This document shows positions 23,157-34,160 of a stretch of 64,000 nucleotides of DNA, in pieces. Every line of letters starts with the position of its first letter. Position 1 is the first letter of the stretch. This stretch comes from Bombyx mori (taxonomy: Eukaryota; Arthropoda; Insecta; Lepidoptera; Bombycidae), in assembly GCF_030269925.1 (NCBI RefSeq), contig NC_085107.1:18850001-18914000 (forward strand). Reading direction: 5' to 3'. Both the position numbers and the translations under genes were made by a program. The notes under the pieces are model-generated. The model made no database searches, was not told where the DNA came from, and saw only the letters and a program-made list of their open reading frames with translations.

Positions 23157-23370
23157 TCTATACTAATATTATAAAGAGGAAAGATTTGTTTGTTTGTTTG
23201 TTTCGAATAGGCTCCGAAACTACTAGACCGATTTGAAAAATTCTTTTTCCATTAGAAGCCCACACTGTCCCTGATGAACATAGGCTACTTTTAAAAAAAA
23301 AAAAAAATTATTTTTTTAGTTTCATGTGTGTTTTAATGTTTCCGAAGCGAAGCGAGGGCGGGTCGCTAGT
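23157..23370 (+). mobile_element. Helitron-like element, short
   Basis: TCTATACTAATATTATAAAG at the start, (GTTT)n, CGAAACTACTAGACCGATTT in the middle and AATGTTTCCGAAGCGAAGCG..GGTCGCTAGT at the end. It shares its 3' end with the elements at 6.06 and 32.02 kb but has a different body. Confidence 0.75.
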
Positions 23371-23564
23371 CTTTCATAATTTGATTTTCTTAAGTATTTA
23401 TTTCGTGAAACTTAATTTAGTTATTCTTATATTTCTTTATTATACGGATGTCGTTTTGGTCATTTGAGTTTTCTTCCTGAGAGCCATGTTAATTTAATTT
23501 CATAAATAAATAATACGAGCTAACTAGATTTTATTATTGTATTCTTGTTATTATAAATTTAATT

Positions 23565-23809
23565 TACTGGTGGTAGGGCGTCTTTTGAACTATAGGTTAG
23601 ACTCCAACCTCCCTGTATATTTCTGCCGTGAAGCAGTAAAGTGTGTCGGTTTGAAGGGTCGGGCAGTCGTTGTACTGTTAAAACTACAACCTTAAAACTC
23701 ATGTCTCAAGGTGGGTGGCAGCATTTACTTTTTTCAAGTCTATGAGCTCCGATAACCATTTAACCTATATCGGTCTCGAGCTCTTTCAGCCACCTTAGCA
23801 ATAAAAAAA
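23565..23809 (+). mobile_element. Bm1 SINE, diverged
   Basis: 5'-truncated and clearly older: TTTCTGCCGTGAAGCAGTAA and GGTTTGAAGGG are kept while other parts are altered. It has CTGTTAAAACT.. in place of CTATACTGAG, a variant also present at 33.67 kb. Confidence 0.82.
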
Positions 23810-23837
23810 ATGTGTGCGTGTACTAGTGTACACACGT

Positions 23838-24117
23838 AAGTGAAACTTCTTTATGGCCTTATTTTTCGAAAAATGATCTACATGCAACTTTCTAGAAATT
23901 GGTTAAATAAAGTTAAATTAGATAAAGTTTAAACAAAAGGATTTTATTATCATAGACATGAATACAAAAAAGTTAAATTAGATAAAGTTTAAACAAAAGG
24001 ATTTTATTATCATAGACATGAATACAAAAAAGATGGCGCGTAACGGAAAAATGTGACGCGTAACCGAAAAATGTGACGGTAAATTTTTTTCCAACGCCGA
24101 TAAAGAAGTTTCACTTC
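23838..24117. mobile_element. Short inverted-repeat element with tandem duplications
   Basis: Ends AAGTGAAACTTCTTTATGG (23838) and GATAAAGAAGTTTCACTT (24099-24116) are inverted repeats. Inside lie an exact 60-bp tandem duplication (23911-23970 and 23971-24030) and a 20-bp near-duplicate, CGCGTAACGGAAAAATGTGA (24037-24056) then 24057-24076. Probably a non-autonomous DNA element. No protein. Confidence 0.65.
23911..24030. repeat. Exact 60-bp tandem duplication
   Basis: Two abutting identical 60-base units beginning AGTTAAATTAGATAAAGTTT. No difference was seen between them, which implies recent origin or an assembly artefact. Confidence 0.95.
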
Positions 24118-24154
24118 AAAAAGCAGTAAAACCTTTCTTAAACTATATAGATAG

Positions 24155-24447
24155 TACTGCTGATCCGGCAGACTTCGTAGTGCCTCAATCGATAAATTAA
24201 AGACTTAAACTTTTTTACAAATTAAACTTAAAACAATCAAAAGGAATCCGTCCGACGGGGATACATCAAAGGAAAAACAACATTGTAATTTTTTTTTAAT
24301 TTCGAGCATTTTCTTATTTATCTCCCTTTTAAACCTTCTCTGGACTTTCACAAATAATTCAAGACCAAAATTAGCCAAATCGGTCTAGCCTTTCTCGAGT
24401 TTTAGCGAGACTAACGAACAGCAATTCATTTTAAATATAGATATATA
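24155..24447 (-). mobile_element. Helitron-like element, diverged
   Basis: In inverse: CGTTAGTCTCGCTAAAACTC, AGGCTAGACCGATTTGGCTA, and TACGAAGTCTGCCGGATCAG at the 3' side. It is the same family as 28.67-29.37 kb, where the end is a clean CAGCTAGT. Confidence 0.6.
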
Positions 24448-24796
24448 TCGATAGTATTACGATAATTTTTTTTATTTCTCAAAACATTTCCATAAATATA
24501 CTTTCATTAGACCACTACACGTTTTAAGCCTTGTTCGTGAAAGTGAAAAACAAAGATAAAAGATTAAAAGCCCTTCACTCCCTCTAAATTTGAGCTCAAT
24601 GTCCACAGAGTTCATAATGTGTTAACATCCGCAACAGTTGCGTGACAGCGCGAGACTTCACAACACAAAGAGCACTCGCCGGGAAAAGCTCGTTTTACAC
24701 AACAAAGCTATTCTTCATTCCAGTTTACTCTGAGCTTAAAAACAAAAGGCGCGTTGACTAAATTGAGATTCTTTATGATATTTGTTATTGTGTCGA

Positions 24797-25170
24797 AGGT
24801 ACTTTTTTTGAAGATGGAAGGATTACTTTTGGCCCGAAGGCCTTTCTAGTTTCACCAGGACGTGTGGGCGGGCTCAGGCTCACCCAGGCGGGGTGAGATA
24901 TGATGAGATGGTTTTCATGATGCACCGCCTTACCGAAATACCGTTCCGACGCTGACTTCAAGTGTTTTTGGATGGATTCAAAGCCCACATTGCCATGGAG
25001 ATTGACGTTCCTCACGAACCACGGTGCCCCGACGGGATTTAAGAGACTGAAGTGTGTCTATGTGGATGTGTTCCACGTGAGCGAACACCAACACTTGCAT
25101 AGGTTAGTACGGGTCGTATGCAAGTTTGTAAAGTATCGGTTCTAAGGGACATTTTACTCCGCTTAAAGAT
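24797..25170 (-). mobile_element. Diverged Jockey-clade LINE 3' fragment
   Basis: The minus frame at 24785-25015 reads RNVNLHGNVGFESIQKHLKS and YFGKAVHHENHLI, aligning with RNVDLHDDLELDSLSKYLQS and HFEKAARHENPLI of the large Jockey ORF2. Farther 5', GCATACGACCCGTACTAACC corresponds to the IRPVMTYASV region. The 3' UTR resembles the 13.06-kb subfamily. Many stops; dead. Confidence 0.78.
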
Positions 25171-25994
25171 CAAAATTCGTCGTAATTACGACGTAATTGG
25201 TCAATCGAGGATGGACTTTATATGTGAGCTGTGGAGGATGGACTTTATATGTGCTCGAAGGGGCTCTACTCTTGCTGACGTTAGGGTGTGTATGACAGAA
25301 TGAACAAAATAACATTTGAGCTAACAACGGTCATATTAGATGGACAGCAGTAAGCATTCAATAGCGGACGGGCTGGGAGCTTGTACCGACGCAAAAAAAA
25401 TGTTTTTAATTAAGCTATAATATAGTTTGCACAATCACTGGTAACATTAAAGTTATAAATGTACAGTGACTAACCTACCCTTTATACAGAAATATTATGC
25501 GGCGGAAATAGGCAACGTAGTGGTATCTACTTGTGCAGGCTTACAATACCTCTTGCTACCATTAACACCTATCTCGCAGTCGCCTTACGACAGTATATTG
25601 CTCGAAGAAGGTCACTGCCCATTTTCCGGTGAATATCTAGTCGGCTTTTACGACAGGCAGGGCAAAAGATAGCATATATTCTAGGCTAAGGGTGTACACA
25701 GGTAAAATCGGAAATGTATTTTATTAATTACTGATAATTATATCTATTTCAACTTGAATTTAAATTGCTCGAGGGCCTTAGATTCGATGGAGTAATTAAG
25801 TAAAGATGACATGAATATTTAAATACCCGGAGGTACGGGACGTTCATTTTAATCGTGGAACGATGTCGCAAGTCCCAATATATTCCAAAGCGCAATCACG
25901 TAGGCTATTTTCAGCGTTTTAACGAAATACGCTGGTCAAAGACTTGTCTTGAGACACTGTGTTATTAGTGATGAGAAGATTCTAAGTGGAGCAA
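25171..25994. other. Unassigned
   Basis: A short direct repeat, GAGGATGGACTTTATATGTG, occurs at about 25207 and 25232 (25-base spacing). 25490-25560 has a weak Bm1-like string (GCGGCGGAAATAGGCAACGT). No gene supported. Confidence 0.4.
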
Positions 25995-26433
25995 TTTTTT
26001 TCTTATTGCTTAGATGGGTGGACGAGCTCACAGCTCACCTGGTGTTAAATGGTTACTGGAGCCCATAGACATCTACAACGTAAATGCGCCATCCACCTCG
26101 AGATATAAGTTCTAAGTTCTCAGTATAGTTACAACGGCTACCCCACCCTTCGAACCGAAACGCATTACTGCTTCCCGGCAGAAATAGGCAAGGTAGTGAT
26201 ACCTACCCGTGCGGACTCACAAGAGGTCCTACTACCAGTAATTACGCAAATTATAATATTGCGGGTTTGATTTTTTATTACACGATGTTATTCCTTCACC
26301 GTGGAAGTCAATCGTGAACATTTGTCAAGTACGTATTTCTTTAAAAAAAATTGTGCCCGCCTGCGGGATTCGAACACCGTTGCATCGCTAGATACGAATG
26401 CAACGGACGTTTATCCTTTAGGCCACGACGACT
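25995..26433 (-). mobile_element. Bm1 SINE, full length
   Basis: TTATTGCTTAGATGGGTGGA at the 3' side and GGCCACGACGACTTCG at the head. The head pairs GCATCGCTAGATACGAATGC around the anticodon-arm-like region. Confidence 0.95.
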
Positions 26434-26489
26434 TCGAAAACAAGCACAAGGTGGACCAATAACCTATTGAGGTTCACGGGAATGCGCTG

Positions 26490-26577
26490 GATGTAGGCAG
26501 CACAGGCCTGGTCGTTGTAACGAGGCTTAGAGCAGACCTATGACCAGTAGTGGACGTCAATGGACTGATAAAGAGAT
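26490..26577 (+). mobile_element. LINE 3' remnant
   Basis: GGATGTAGGCAGCACAGGCC, ACGAGGCTTAGAGCAGACCT and AGTAGTGGACGTCAATGGACTGATAAAG resemble the end of the (GAT)n-tailed LINE near 4.7 kb (..GCCTATGTTCAGCAGTGGA..). Confidence 0.5.
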
Positions 26578-27229
26578 AAATATATCGCTCTACCAGCATA
26601 ATGAATAACGTTTAGCATATACAAATCAGTATGAGTTACGTGAGGTCGTGAGTCTACACAAGTGCCGCCCACGCCTAACGAGATTTGACATAAATCGCGT
26701 TAGCGTCAGTAGCCGATGCAGTTTGACTAATAACATGCAGCCTGTGAAAGGGACTTATTGCGTTTAGCGATTAAGATAAAATTTTATACAACTAGATTTG
26801 ATCACTCACAAACTCGACATTCTGAATAGGTATAGTTTAACTTTACCTACTGTAGGCGACACATATCAATATTCTAATTATTTATTTAGTGACACTTAGA
26901 ATTATGTGTTTTATAATAGTTTACATGTTTTCATTGTTAATTATGATTCACGTTTATTTCTTTAATAAATACACGAGCGCACTCGATCGTCGACGATGAT
27001 CTGAAGAACTGTGGCATTTTTTAACACAGCCGGTCGGGCAGATACATCGGCACCGCGCGAACGACAATCAGACGCGCTCATACCTCAGTAAAATCTCGTA
27101 TTTTATTTACATCGCCTACCTACATAACATCTTCTACTACTAAACTTACATTTTGAGGATTGATTTGTACTGATTAGTCCTATAAGTCCAGAAGCCGATC
27201 CATTATTTCGGTATACGACGGTATTTAAC
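26578..27229. other. Unassigned
   Basis: Mixed composition, no sustained frame, no known repeat recognised. Confidence 0.4.
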
Positions 27230-27500
27230 GGCCGTCTGGTGTAGTGGTAAGTGACATGGTCACTACACAAGGGGGTCGCGGGTTCGAATCCCGCCAAGGG
27301 AAGATATTTGTATGATAAATATAAATGTATTTTCCAGGGTTATGGATGTATATAAAATATATGTATGTGTAGAATAAAATCTTACATTTATTTCCGTTAT
27401 CTGGTACCTGTAACACAAGTTCTTTACTAACTTATCACGGGACCAGTTAACGTGGCGTGATTGTTAGTAAATATTTATTTATTTATTTATTTATTTATAT
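27230..27500 (+). mobile_element. tRNA-derived SINE, complete
   Basis: GGCCGTCTGGTGTAGTGGTA (A-box) and GGTCGCGGGTTCGAATCCCG (B-box) form a tRNA-like head, followed by a body with TTCCAGGGTTATGGATG, TTATCTGGTACCTGTAAC and ACGTGGCGTGATTG. The tail is (ATTT)n. The ends do not form a proper acceptor stem, so this is not a tRNA gene. Confidence 0.88.
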
Positions 27501-28004
27501 ATATCTAAGCAATAAAAAAATGTCTCAAAAACAGAAAAGTCACTATCGCGATGCATGTAGCTATAACCTAATGCTGTAATCTTTATTGTACAAATAGTTA
27601 TAACCCCTTATATTATGTATATAATCAATGAAATTCAAAAAAGGTTCCGTGATAATTTGTTTCTACATCAACAGCAATTGGATCGCAATCACGTTACATA
27701 ATACACCACGCCGAAAACATTTGGTCAAGGATGTTCGTTCATATCGTGCCGACACTAAAGCGACTCGAAACACATTTACATAATAACCTTGACCTCGAAA
27801 AGCAAGGACGAAATGTCCCAGACTGAATAAAACCGGGGCGCCTAATCCATATTCTTTCTACGCAGAGGCACATTGTTATTGTCAGACTTCATTTTCCTAA
27901 CTCGAGCAAGTTTTCATTTTGAATAAATATTCATTTATACAACAACAAAAAACTTCGATCCAATGTTATTGTTTATATATTCGATTTTACTTTAGAAGGT
28001 ATTT
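27501..28004. other. AT-rich, nothing recognised
   Basis: Begins with ATCTAAGCAATAAAAAAA, which equals the last bases of Bm1 and may be a remnant of the element into which the SINE inserted. No gene supported. Confidence 0.4.
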
Positions 28005-28210
28005 TTGAAGTGAAACTTCTTTAGGCGCGTTGAGAGTAAAATTTAACTCGCGACAGATTCGTTACGGTTAGAGAGAAAATATACAATTTAGGAAGAGTGG
28101 GAGTGAGAAAAGAGACAGAGCGTCTCTTGAACCACTCGACCGCGGAGAGAGGAGAACGACAAAGCGAGCTAGATCGTTTCTCTTACATACAGCGTTCCCT
28201 ACTACAAGAA
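28005..28210. repeat. End of inverted-repeat element (GAAGT..ACTTC family)
   Basis: TGAAGTGAAACTTCTTTAGG opens a GC-richer block of about 200 bp with purine-rich GAGTGAGAAAAGAGACAGAG. The terminus matches 23.84 and 61.22 kb. The partner end was not found. Confidence 0.5.
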
Positions 28211-28670
28211 AAAAATATTTAAAAATGAATAATGAAGAAAATCACAATACTGCACACCACCAATTTTGTTTTTAAATCTTATTCACATTTTTTCGATCTA
28301 TTTTCAGCATGCTCAAATTTCATATAGTAATATGAATATATTTTGATATTTAAATCTTGAATGTGGAAGATTCAAGATTCGTTGTATGCTCTGTTAAATA
28401 TTGAATGTTTCTAGTATTTTAAATCGACTCACACGTCACCTGTCCACCTTTAGCTATCTAGAAACTTCTTTGAAGCGCCAACAACAACTATCAAAAACAA
28501 ACAAAAAACGCAAATATTAAGTTTATAGTTTAAGAAAGTAATACATATCTCTTTGTTCTCACGTGATAGTGACTACCTACATTAAAGTAAATTAAAAGAA
28601 TATATTTAGAGTTTCTGCCAATTATAAAAATTAAGATACAAAATCTCTCATAATCAAATATATATAAATT
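28211..28670. other. AT-rich, nothing recognised
   Basis: No gene or repeat supported. Confidence 0.4.
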
Positions 28671-29374
28671 ACTAGCTGACCCGGCAGACTTCGTAGTCTT
28701 AAAATAAACTTAAAACAAACGAAAGGAATTCGTCCGATGGGGGGGACATCAAAGGAAAAACAAAATTGTTATTTTTATTTTTCTTTATATTTATCTTATA
28801 TTTATATTTTATTCTCTTTTTTTTTTATTGCTTAGATGGGTGGACGGGCTCACAGCCCACCTGGTGTTAAGTGGTTACTGGAGCCCATAGACATCTACAA
28901 CGTAAATGCGCCACCCACCTTGAGATATAAGTTCTAAGGTCTCAGTATAGTTACAACGGCTACCCCACCCTTCAAACCGAGACGCATTACTGCTTCACGG
29001 CAGAAATAGGCAGGGCGGTGGTACCTACCCGTGCGGACTCACAATAGGTCCTACCACCAGTGGTTACGCAAATTATAATTTTGCGGGTTTGATTTTTATT
29101 ACACGATGTTATTCCTTCACCGTGGAGGTCAATCGTGAACATTTGTTAAGTACGTATTTCATTCGAAAAATTGGTACCCGCCCGCGGGATTCGAACACCG
29201 GTGCATCGCAACAACGAATGCACCGGACGTCTTATCCTTAAGGCCACGACGACTTCAATAACAAATCTCTGGACTTTCACAAATAATTCAAGACCAAAAT
29301 TAGCTAAATCGGTCCAGCCTTTCTCGAGTTTTAGCGAAACTAACGAACAGTACTTCATTTTTATATATATAGAT
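28671..29374 (-). mobile_element. Helitron-like element interrupted by Bm1
   Basis: The two parts (28671-28810 and 29260-29374) read, in inverse, ATCTATATATATAAAAATGA at the 5' end to GTCTGCCGGGTCAGCTAGT at the 3' end. The uninterrupted relative is at 24.16-24.45 kb. TC..CTAGT ends fit a Helitron. Confidence 0.72.
28817..29255 (-). mobile_element. Bm1 SINE, full length, inside a Helitron-like element
   Basis: TTATTGCTTAGATGGGTGGA to GGCCACGACGACTTC with very few differences from consensus-like copies, so it is younger than its host element. Confidence 0.95.
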
Positions 29375-29741
29375 AATCGAAATAATTCTAATCGTAAAAT
29401 AAATGACATATAGCCTTAATAGTTTGATTCTAAAATTGTTTTTATTTATGTATATTGTCCCAATAGACTCATACATTGTAATACAATTTACGCTGGACTT
29501 AGTGTGTGATGGAAATTATGTTAGCACATTTTTGCCTCGGCAAGCGAACACTGACATTTTAACAATAATATAACCATCAATTTGTACAAGCTGTATTTTT
29601 ATTGCTACGTAACTCAGTTTTCTAGCTGTTTTTCACTTCATTTATCAAAAGGACAATAAAACGAAGAGCCTTCGAGGCTAAATTATTAATATGAAACACT
29701 GCGTACTGTGTTAGATTCTTTTGTTTTGAATAGATTTGCAA
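29375..29741. other. AT-rich, nothing recognised
   Basis: No gene or repeat supported. Confidence 0.4.
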
Positions 29742-29862
29742 ACTAACAGCCATACTGGCATTACGTGGTTACTGCATCCCATCGACATGACAATGTGAAT
29801 GCCACCACCCTTAGACGTGACGAGAGTGTCGTGACCCACCTCTAGACGTGAGGTTTAAAACA
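29742..29862 (-). mobile_element. Degenerate Bm1-like fragment
   Basis: ACAGCCATACTGGCATTACG, TGGTTACTGCATCCCATCGACATG and GCCACCACCC follow the order of the Bm1 3' half in inverse, with heavy divergence. Confidence 0.5.
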
Positions 29863-30804
29863 CAATTATATATAGTAAGACGTAATAGTTTAATAGCCCA
29901 TACTTCAAAAACCTTTAAATAATTAAGAAAAATACAAAATATTGATGTAAAAAAAATCTGTCAAACGAACCTAAAGGTAAAAACTAGTGTAATAGTAGTA
30001 GAAAATTTCGTAATTATCATTTATTACAATAAGAATAAGGTAATAAGTGTAAATGAATTTCAAAATTGTGACAGTCGTAGCGCCACATGTTGTTGCTAGT
30101 CGGAACTACATAAAACGAGCTTTGTTTGAGCTTACAGCGAGTTCCACGTAACACTCATAGGTGGCGCATTACGCAATTTTTCTTACCCAAGCTATTTCAA
30201 CCAGTAAAAGCGAAGAAGTGAGACCATTTCAAACGACGATGATTATTCTTAATGAAAATAAGACACGCAAGAAATCAACCATCGAGCTTAAGTTTGAGAA
30301 ATTATTTCACATGTAGCAACACCGCTTCGTGCATTAATTGATACATAAATGATGGAGTCAATAAATGTTTGAAACTGTTAATATGAGCTTACCGCCGTAG
30401 TTAATAACATTGTCACTGAAAATTAAATGTTTTTATTTCTGTTTCAGGTAAGAAATTTATTTTGTCATGACATAAGTACATCGATGCGTTAGAGACGGTG
30501 AGTAGAATGTAGAAATCAAATTTAATTATACATAAAAGATATACCTAATCCTTTTTTTTTCTATTTGATGAATTGAAGCCGGCTCAGGTTTCCCCGTAAG
30601 AAGGATATTATGTTTGCATTACAACACGAATCAGAAATCGACATAATTACTTCAGTACGCCACGTAGCAGTCAAAGGTTTAACTTTTTTTTCTTTTGATC
30701 TAACCTAAAAGCCTTAGAAAGAGCCTTAAAAAATTATAATTAGGTATATATGTTTTTTGTTTTTGGAAATTTATTACAAGACAATTTCGTACGTCTACGC
30801 AAAT
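29863..30804. other. AT-rich, nothing recognised
   Basis: No gene or repeat supported. TTTCTGTTTCAGGTAAG near 30438 looks like a splice acceptor, but no open exon follows. Confidence 0.4.
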
Positions 30805-30805
30805 T

Positions 30806-30930
30806 TTTTTTATTTTTTTTATTGCCCTTGTAGGCAGACGAGCATACGGGCCACCTGATGGTGAGTGATTACCGTTGCCCATGGACTTCAGCAATGCCAG
30901 GGGCAGGGCCAAGCCGCTGCCTACCGTATT
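30806..30930 (-). mobile_element. LINE 3' end (TCCATGGGCGACGG family)
   Basis: Poly(T), TATTGCCCTTGTAGGCAGAC, CCACCTGATGGTGAGTG, TGCCCATGGACTTC and AAGCCGCTGCCTACCG at the truncated 5' side. Little diverged. Confidence 0.8.
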
Positions 30931-31240
30931 TATGGAAGGTTTAATTATTGAGTTGCATGCGTATTGCATAATCGTTTAATATTACATATTATGGTTAATA
31001 AAAATAAAATAAAATTATCGCAGAAATGAGAAACGTTTCTTATTAAAAAAAATTGACATTTTACTACCTCATCAACTTTAGCCTTGATACCAAAACGAGC
31101 TCTATTTGATTTTACCATCTGGCATGTCGCAAGTGCCACTTGACGAAAGACAATAGCTGTAAACAGGTTTTACATAGAACGTATCTTAATTATCTTTGCA
31201 TTAGTTTTTGTAGTTTTGTAGTATAGCGGTACATATCTTC

Positions 31241-31676
31241 CATACTAGTAGTATTATAAAGGTGAAGAGTTTGTTTGTTTGAACGCGCTAATCTAAGGAA
31301 CTACTGGTACGATTTGAAAAATTATTTCAGTGTTAGATAGCCTATTTATTGAAGAAGGCTATTGGCTATAACTTAATATATAATATAACATCACGATAAT
31401 ACCAACACAAACGGAATACCAATGAAGATGAATGAAGAATGTTGCATAATCGGGGTTTTTTGGGGTGAACATTCATAGATACAAAATTATGGTCGAATTG
31501 ATAACTTCCTTTTTTGGAGTCGATTAAAAAGCGTGATTTTAGTACTATAAATAGCTCCTTAACATTCTAATATTCAAAAATATTTTCACTTTCTACGTAA
31601 ATGAAGGGGCGGGTAAAATTTAGCGTTATGCCAAAGTAAATATTCCACGCGGATGAAGTCGCAGGCAAAAGCTAGT
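31241..31676 (+). mobile_element. Helitron-like element, diverged
   Basis: CATACTAGTAGTATTATAAA, GTTTGTTTGAACGCGCTAAT and AACTACTGGTACGATTTGAA at the start; CGCGGATGAAGTCGCAGGCAAAAGCTAGT at the end. The CCGATTT and CTAGT layout is shared with the other Helitron-like copies. Confidence 0.55.
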
Positions 31677-32021
31677 CATAAAATATACGAAATCTGGTAA
31701 TAATCTGAACTGCCCAATGTTATATACAAGATAACCCTGAATAAATACTAGTAGTGAACAAAATTTCGACCGTCGCTTTAACGACCAATGTCACCAGCTC
31801 GGTGGATGATCAGCTCCATCGCGGTACTGTCCTCTGAAGTACGAAAGCTACGAACACAAAGTCTATGAAGTGTGTTTTTCTATGACTGCAGAGTTCTTAC
31901 GTCCCAACGTATATGTGACCGCATTGCTTTTCAATACATTCTTGCATTTTTATCTGCAATGTTTGCTTAGACCCAAGTTCCAAGTAACCTGTTCACGATG
32001 TCGTGAGAACGCATGTTTTTA
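31677..32021. other. Unassigned
   Basis: Mixed composition, no sustained frame or known repeat. Confidence 0.4.
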
Positions 32022-32383
32022 ATCTATACATATAAATAAAATTGGAGTGCCTGTTTGTAATATTGAAATAACCTTTTTTTACTACATGCATATGAATATA
32101 TATATATACGGTACATACACCAAAATAACATTTTTTTCCTTTTTTCTCTGTCTGTCTGTCTGTTTGTTCCGGCTAATCTCTGGAACGGCTGGACCGATTT
32201 TGACGGAGCTTTCACTGATAGATAGCTGATGATATAAGGAGTAGCTTAGGCTACTTTTTTTAGACTAGCTTTGCCCGGCGGCTTCACCCGCGATACGACA
32301 ATAACCACGGGTAACATCGCGGGACTAAGCTATCAATAATAAAATATAATGTTTCCGAAGCGAAGCGAGGGCGGGTTACTAGT
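32022..32383 (+). mobile_element. Helitron-like element
   Basis: Same element as 6.06 kb: ATCTATACATATAAATAAAATT start, (CTGT)n, CTGGAACGGCTGGACCGATT, then CGAAGCGAAGCGAGGGCGGGTTACTAGT. Most substitutions fall in the middle. Confidence 0.75.
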
Positions 32384-32654
32384 AGGTATATAAATTTGCG
32401 TGATTTTTGGTGATAGAGCTATTTATTACCATTAAAAGTCGAGCAATCCTGCCATTTAGGTATTCAAATTCTTCCAGAAAGACAGGAAAAAGTAGTGACT
32501 AGTAATGTACAATACTTTGAAAGGTGCATTTGAAATTATTTTGAAACTGCATTGTCATTTTAAAAAAGCAACTAGAACTTAGTTTGTTGCAAAGCATCAA
32601 AACAAGTCAGACATACCCCTTTGAAGGATGAGGCATTATACCTTTCATCTGAAA

Positions 32655-32882
32655 ATCCAATCAGCGTTTAGCGGTTAGCGTGGTATGGATATGTGATGCG
32701 TAGAGAGAAGATGCATGTGACTAGAAGATGTATGGAAATGGTAGTGCAAGGTAGAAGGGGAAAAGGTCGACCAAAGAGAGAGAAGTGAGGGTTGAGATGA
32801 CGGCAGATAGAAGAAAATGGAAGATAAAAATTTGCTGTGCTGACCCCACCTAGTGGAATAAGGTGGAGAAAAAGAAGAAGAT
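32655..32882 (+). mobile_element. RTE-like LINE C-terminal and 3' fragment
   Basis: Translated pieces RREKMHVTRRCMEMVVQGRR and GKGRPKREK match the RRD..VTRRTM..GRRGRGRPK tail of RTE-like ORFs, with stops. The 3' end is CTGACCCCACCTAGTGGAAT..GAAGAAGAAG. Related copies are at 39.0 and 63.2 kb. Confidence 0.7.
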
Positions 32883-33555
32883 TTGAAAATTCAATCATAT
32901 CAGAAAATCACGATGTGCGGTCGTATTTACGCGCACTATGCTCTGAGATCGATAGTATTCAAATATCGGCAGCTTCAATTTGCCGGTGTGACAGTTTCTT
33001 TCGCGAAAGTTTATTTTAAATTACTATTTTTTCTTTCATTTAAATTCATCAAAAAACACTCTCTGACATGTGTTACTGCGCCTGGCATGCAACATTTCAT
33101 GACTACAAGCATTTTTGCTTCTCAATTAATCAACTTTACCACTTTAATGGTTTTTAATAACCAGCAATCGTCATTAGGAATTAAATAACTAAATTATATG
33201 TTTTAATGAAATCGTTAGGTAATCGAGGTTTGAAAACCAGTTAAGAATAAAACGCTATCTGCCTTAGAATAGTTTTGATCGGTGTTGTGTATGCCATAAA
33301 CATATAACAAATAAGAAAAAGTACGCCCAGAACTCAGATACCAAATGTCTGTCACGGAGATACTGGCTCCGATCGTGAATCAATCGCAGACCCCCCGGTG
33401 CAGTAGCTAAGATCGTTAAGCCCTGAAACAACGGGGCATAGGTGACCTTACACATAAACTGGACACAAACAATGTTAGACACAGAGTGTTACACAGAGAA
33501 AAGAAAATCTTCATATACTTTAAAAAAACTATTACTATCAATGATAAATACTGTT
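32883..33555. other. Unassigned
   Basis: The plus frame at 32883-33188 (101 residues) lacks a recognised domain and overlaps the LINE tail at its start. No gene supported. Confidence 0.4.
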
Positions 33556-33983
33556 GATTCACTTGTGGCAGGACGTCTTGTGAGTGCGCAAGGGTAAGCA
33601 CCATCACCCTGCCTATTTCTGCCGTGAAGCAGTAATACGTTTTGGTTTAAAGGGTGGAGCAGTCGATGTCCTGTTAAAACTGAGACCTTACAACCCACGT
33701 TTCGAGGTGGGTGGTGGCATTTACGTTGTAGATATCTATGGGCTCCGGTAACTACTTAACACCAGGTGGGCCGTGAGCTCGTCCACTTATCATCATCATT
33801 ATCCTGCCCTTCTCCCAGTTACCTGGGGTCGGCGCAACATGTTTTCTCCTTCCATACTCTTCTATCATATACCATTTCTTCGCTCAGTCCCCTCTTACCC
33901 ATATCATCTTTCACGCAATCCATCCATTTCTTCTTAGGTCTACCTCTTCCTCTATATCCTACCACTTATCTAAGCAATAAGAA
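33556..33983 (+). mobile_element. Bm1 SINE split by a LINE tail
   Basis: 5'-truncated diverged Bm1 (GGACGTCTTGTGAGTGCGCA, core, GGCCGTGAGCTCGTCCACTTATC), resuming at CCACTTATCTAAGCAATAAG after the insert at 33792-33961. Same CTGTTAAAACT subfamily as 23.57 kb. Confidence 0.88.
33792..33961 (-). mobile_element. RTE-like LINE 3' end inserted in Bm1
   Basis: In inverse it reads CTAAGAAGAAATGGATGGATTGCG, then GCGCCGACCCCAGGTAACTG and a GATAATGATGATGA tail, as at 13.48 kb. It is flanked by the exact 9-bp duplication CCACTTATC (33783-33791 and 33962-33970). Confidence 0.88.
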
Positions 33984-34160
33984 CAATACTGTTTTTTTTA
34001 ACTCTGTTTAATAAGGGACTGCTTAATTAAATTAATATTTTTGACCAGTCTTATGCAGGGAGGTGCGGACCAAGGTATCATAGATTATTGTACGTGTTTA
34101 AAATCAAATAAATGAACTATTATGTATATAAATTAAGACTCAACCAACAAATTCACAAAT

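Noticed and set aside
30430..30450. A splice acceptor (TTTCTGTTTCAG)
   Set aside because: The following sequence has no open frame of useful length and no paired donor was found.
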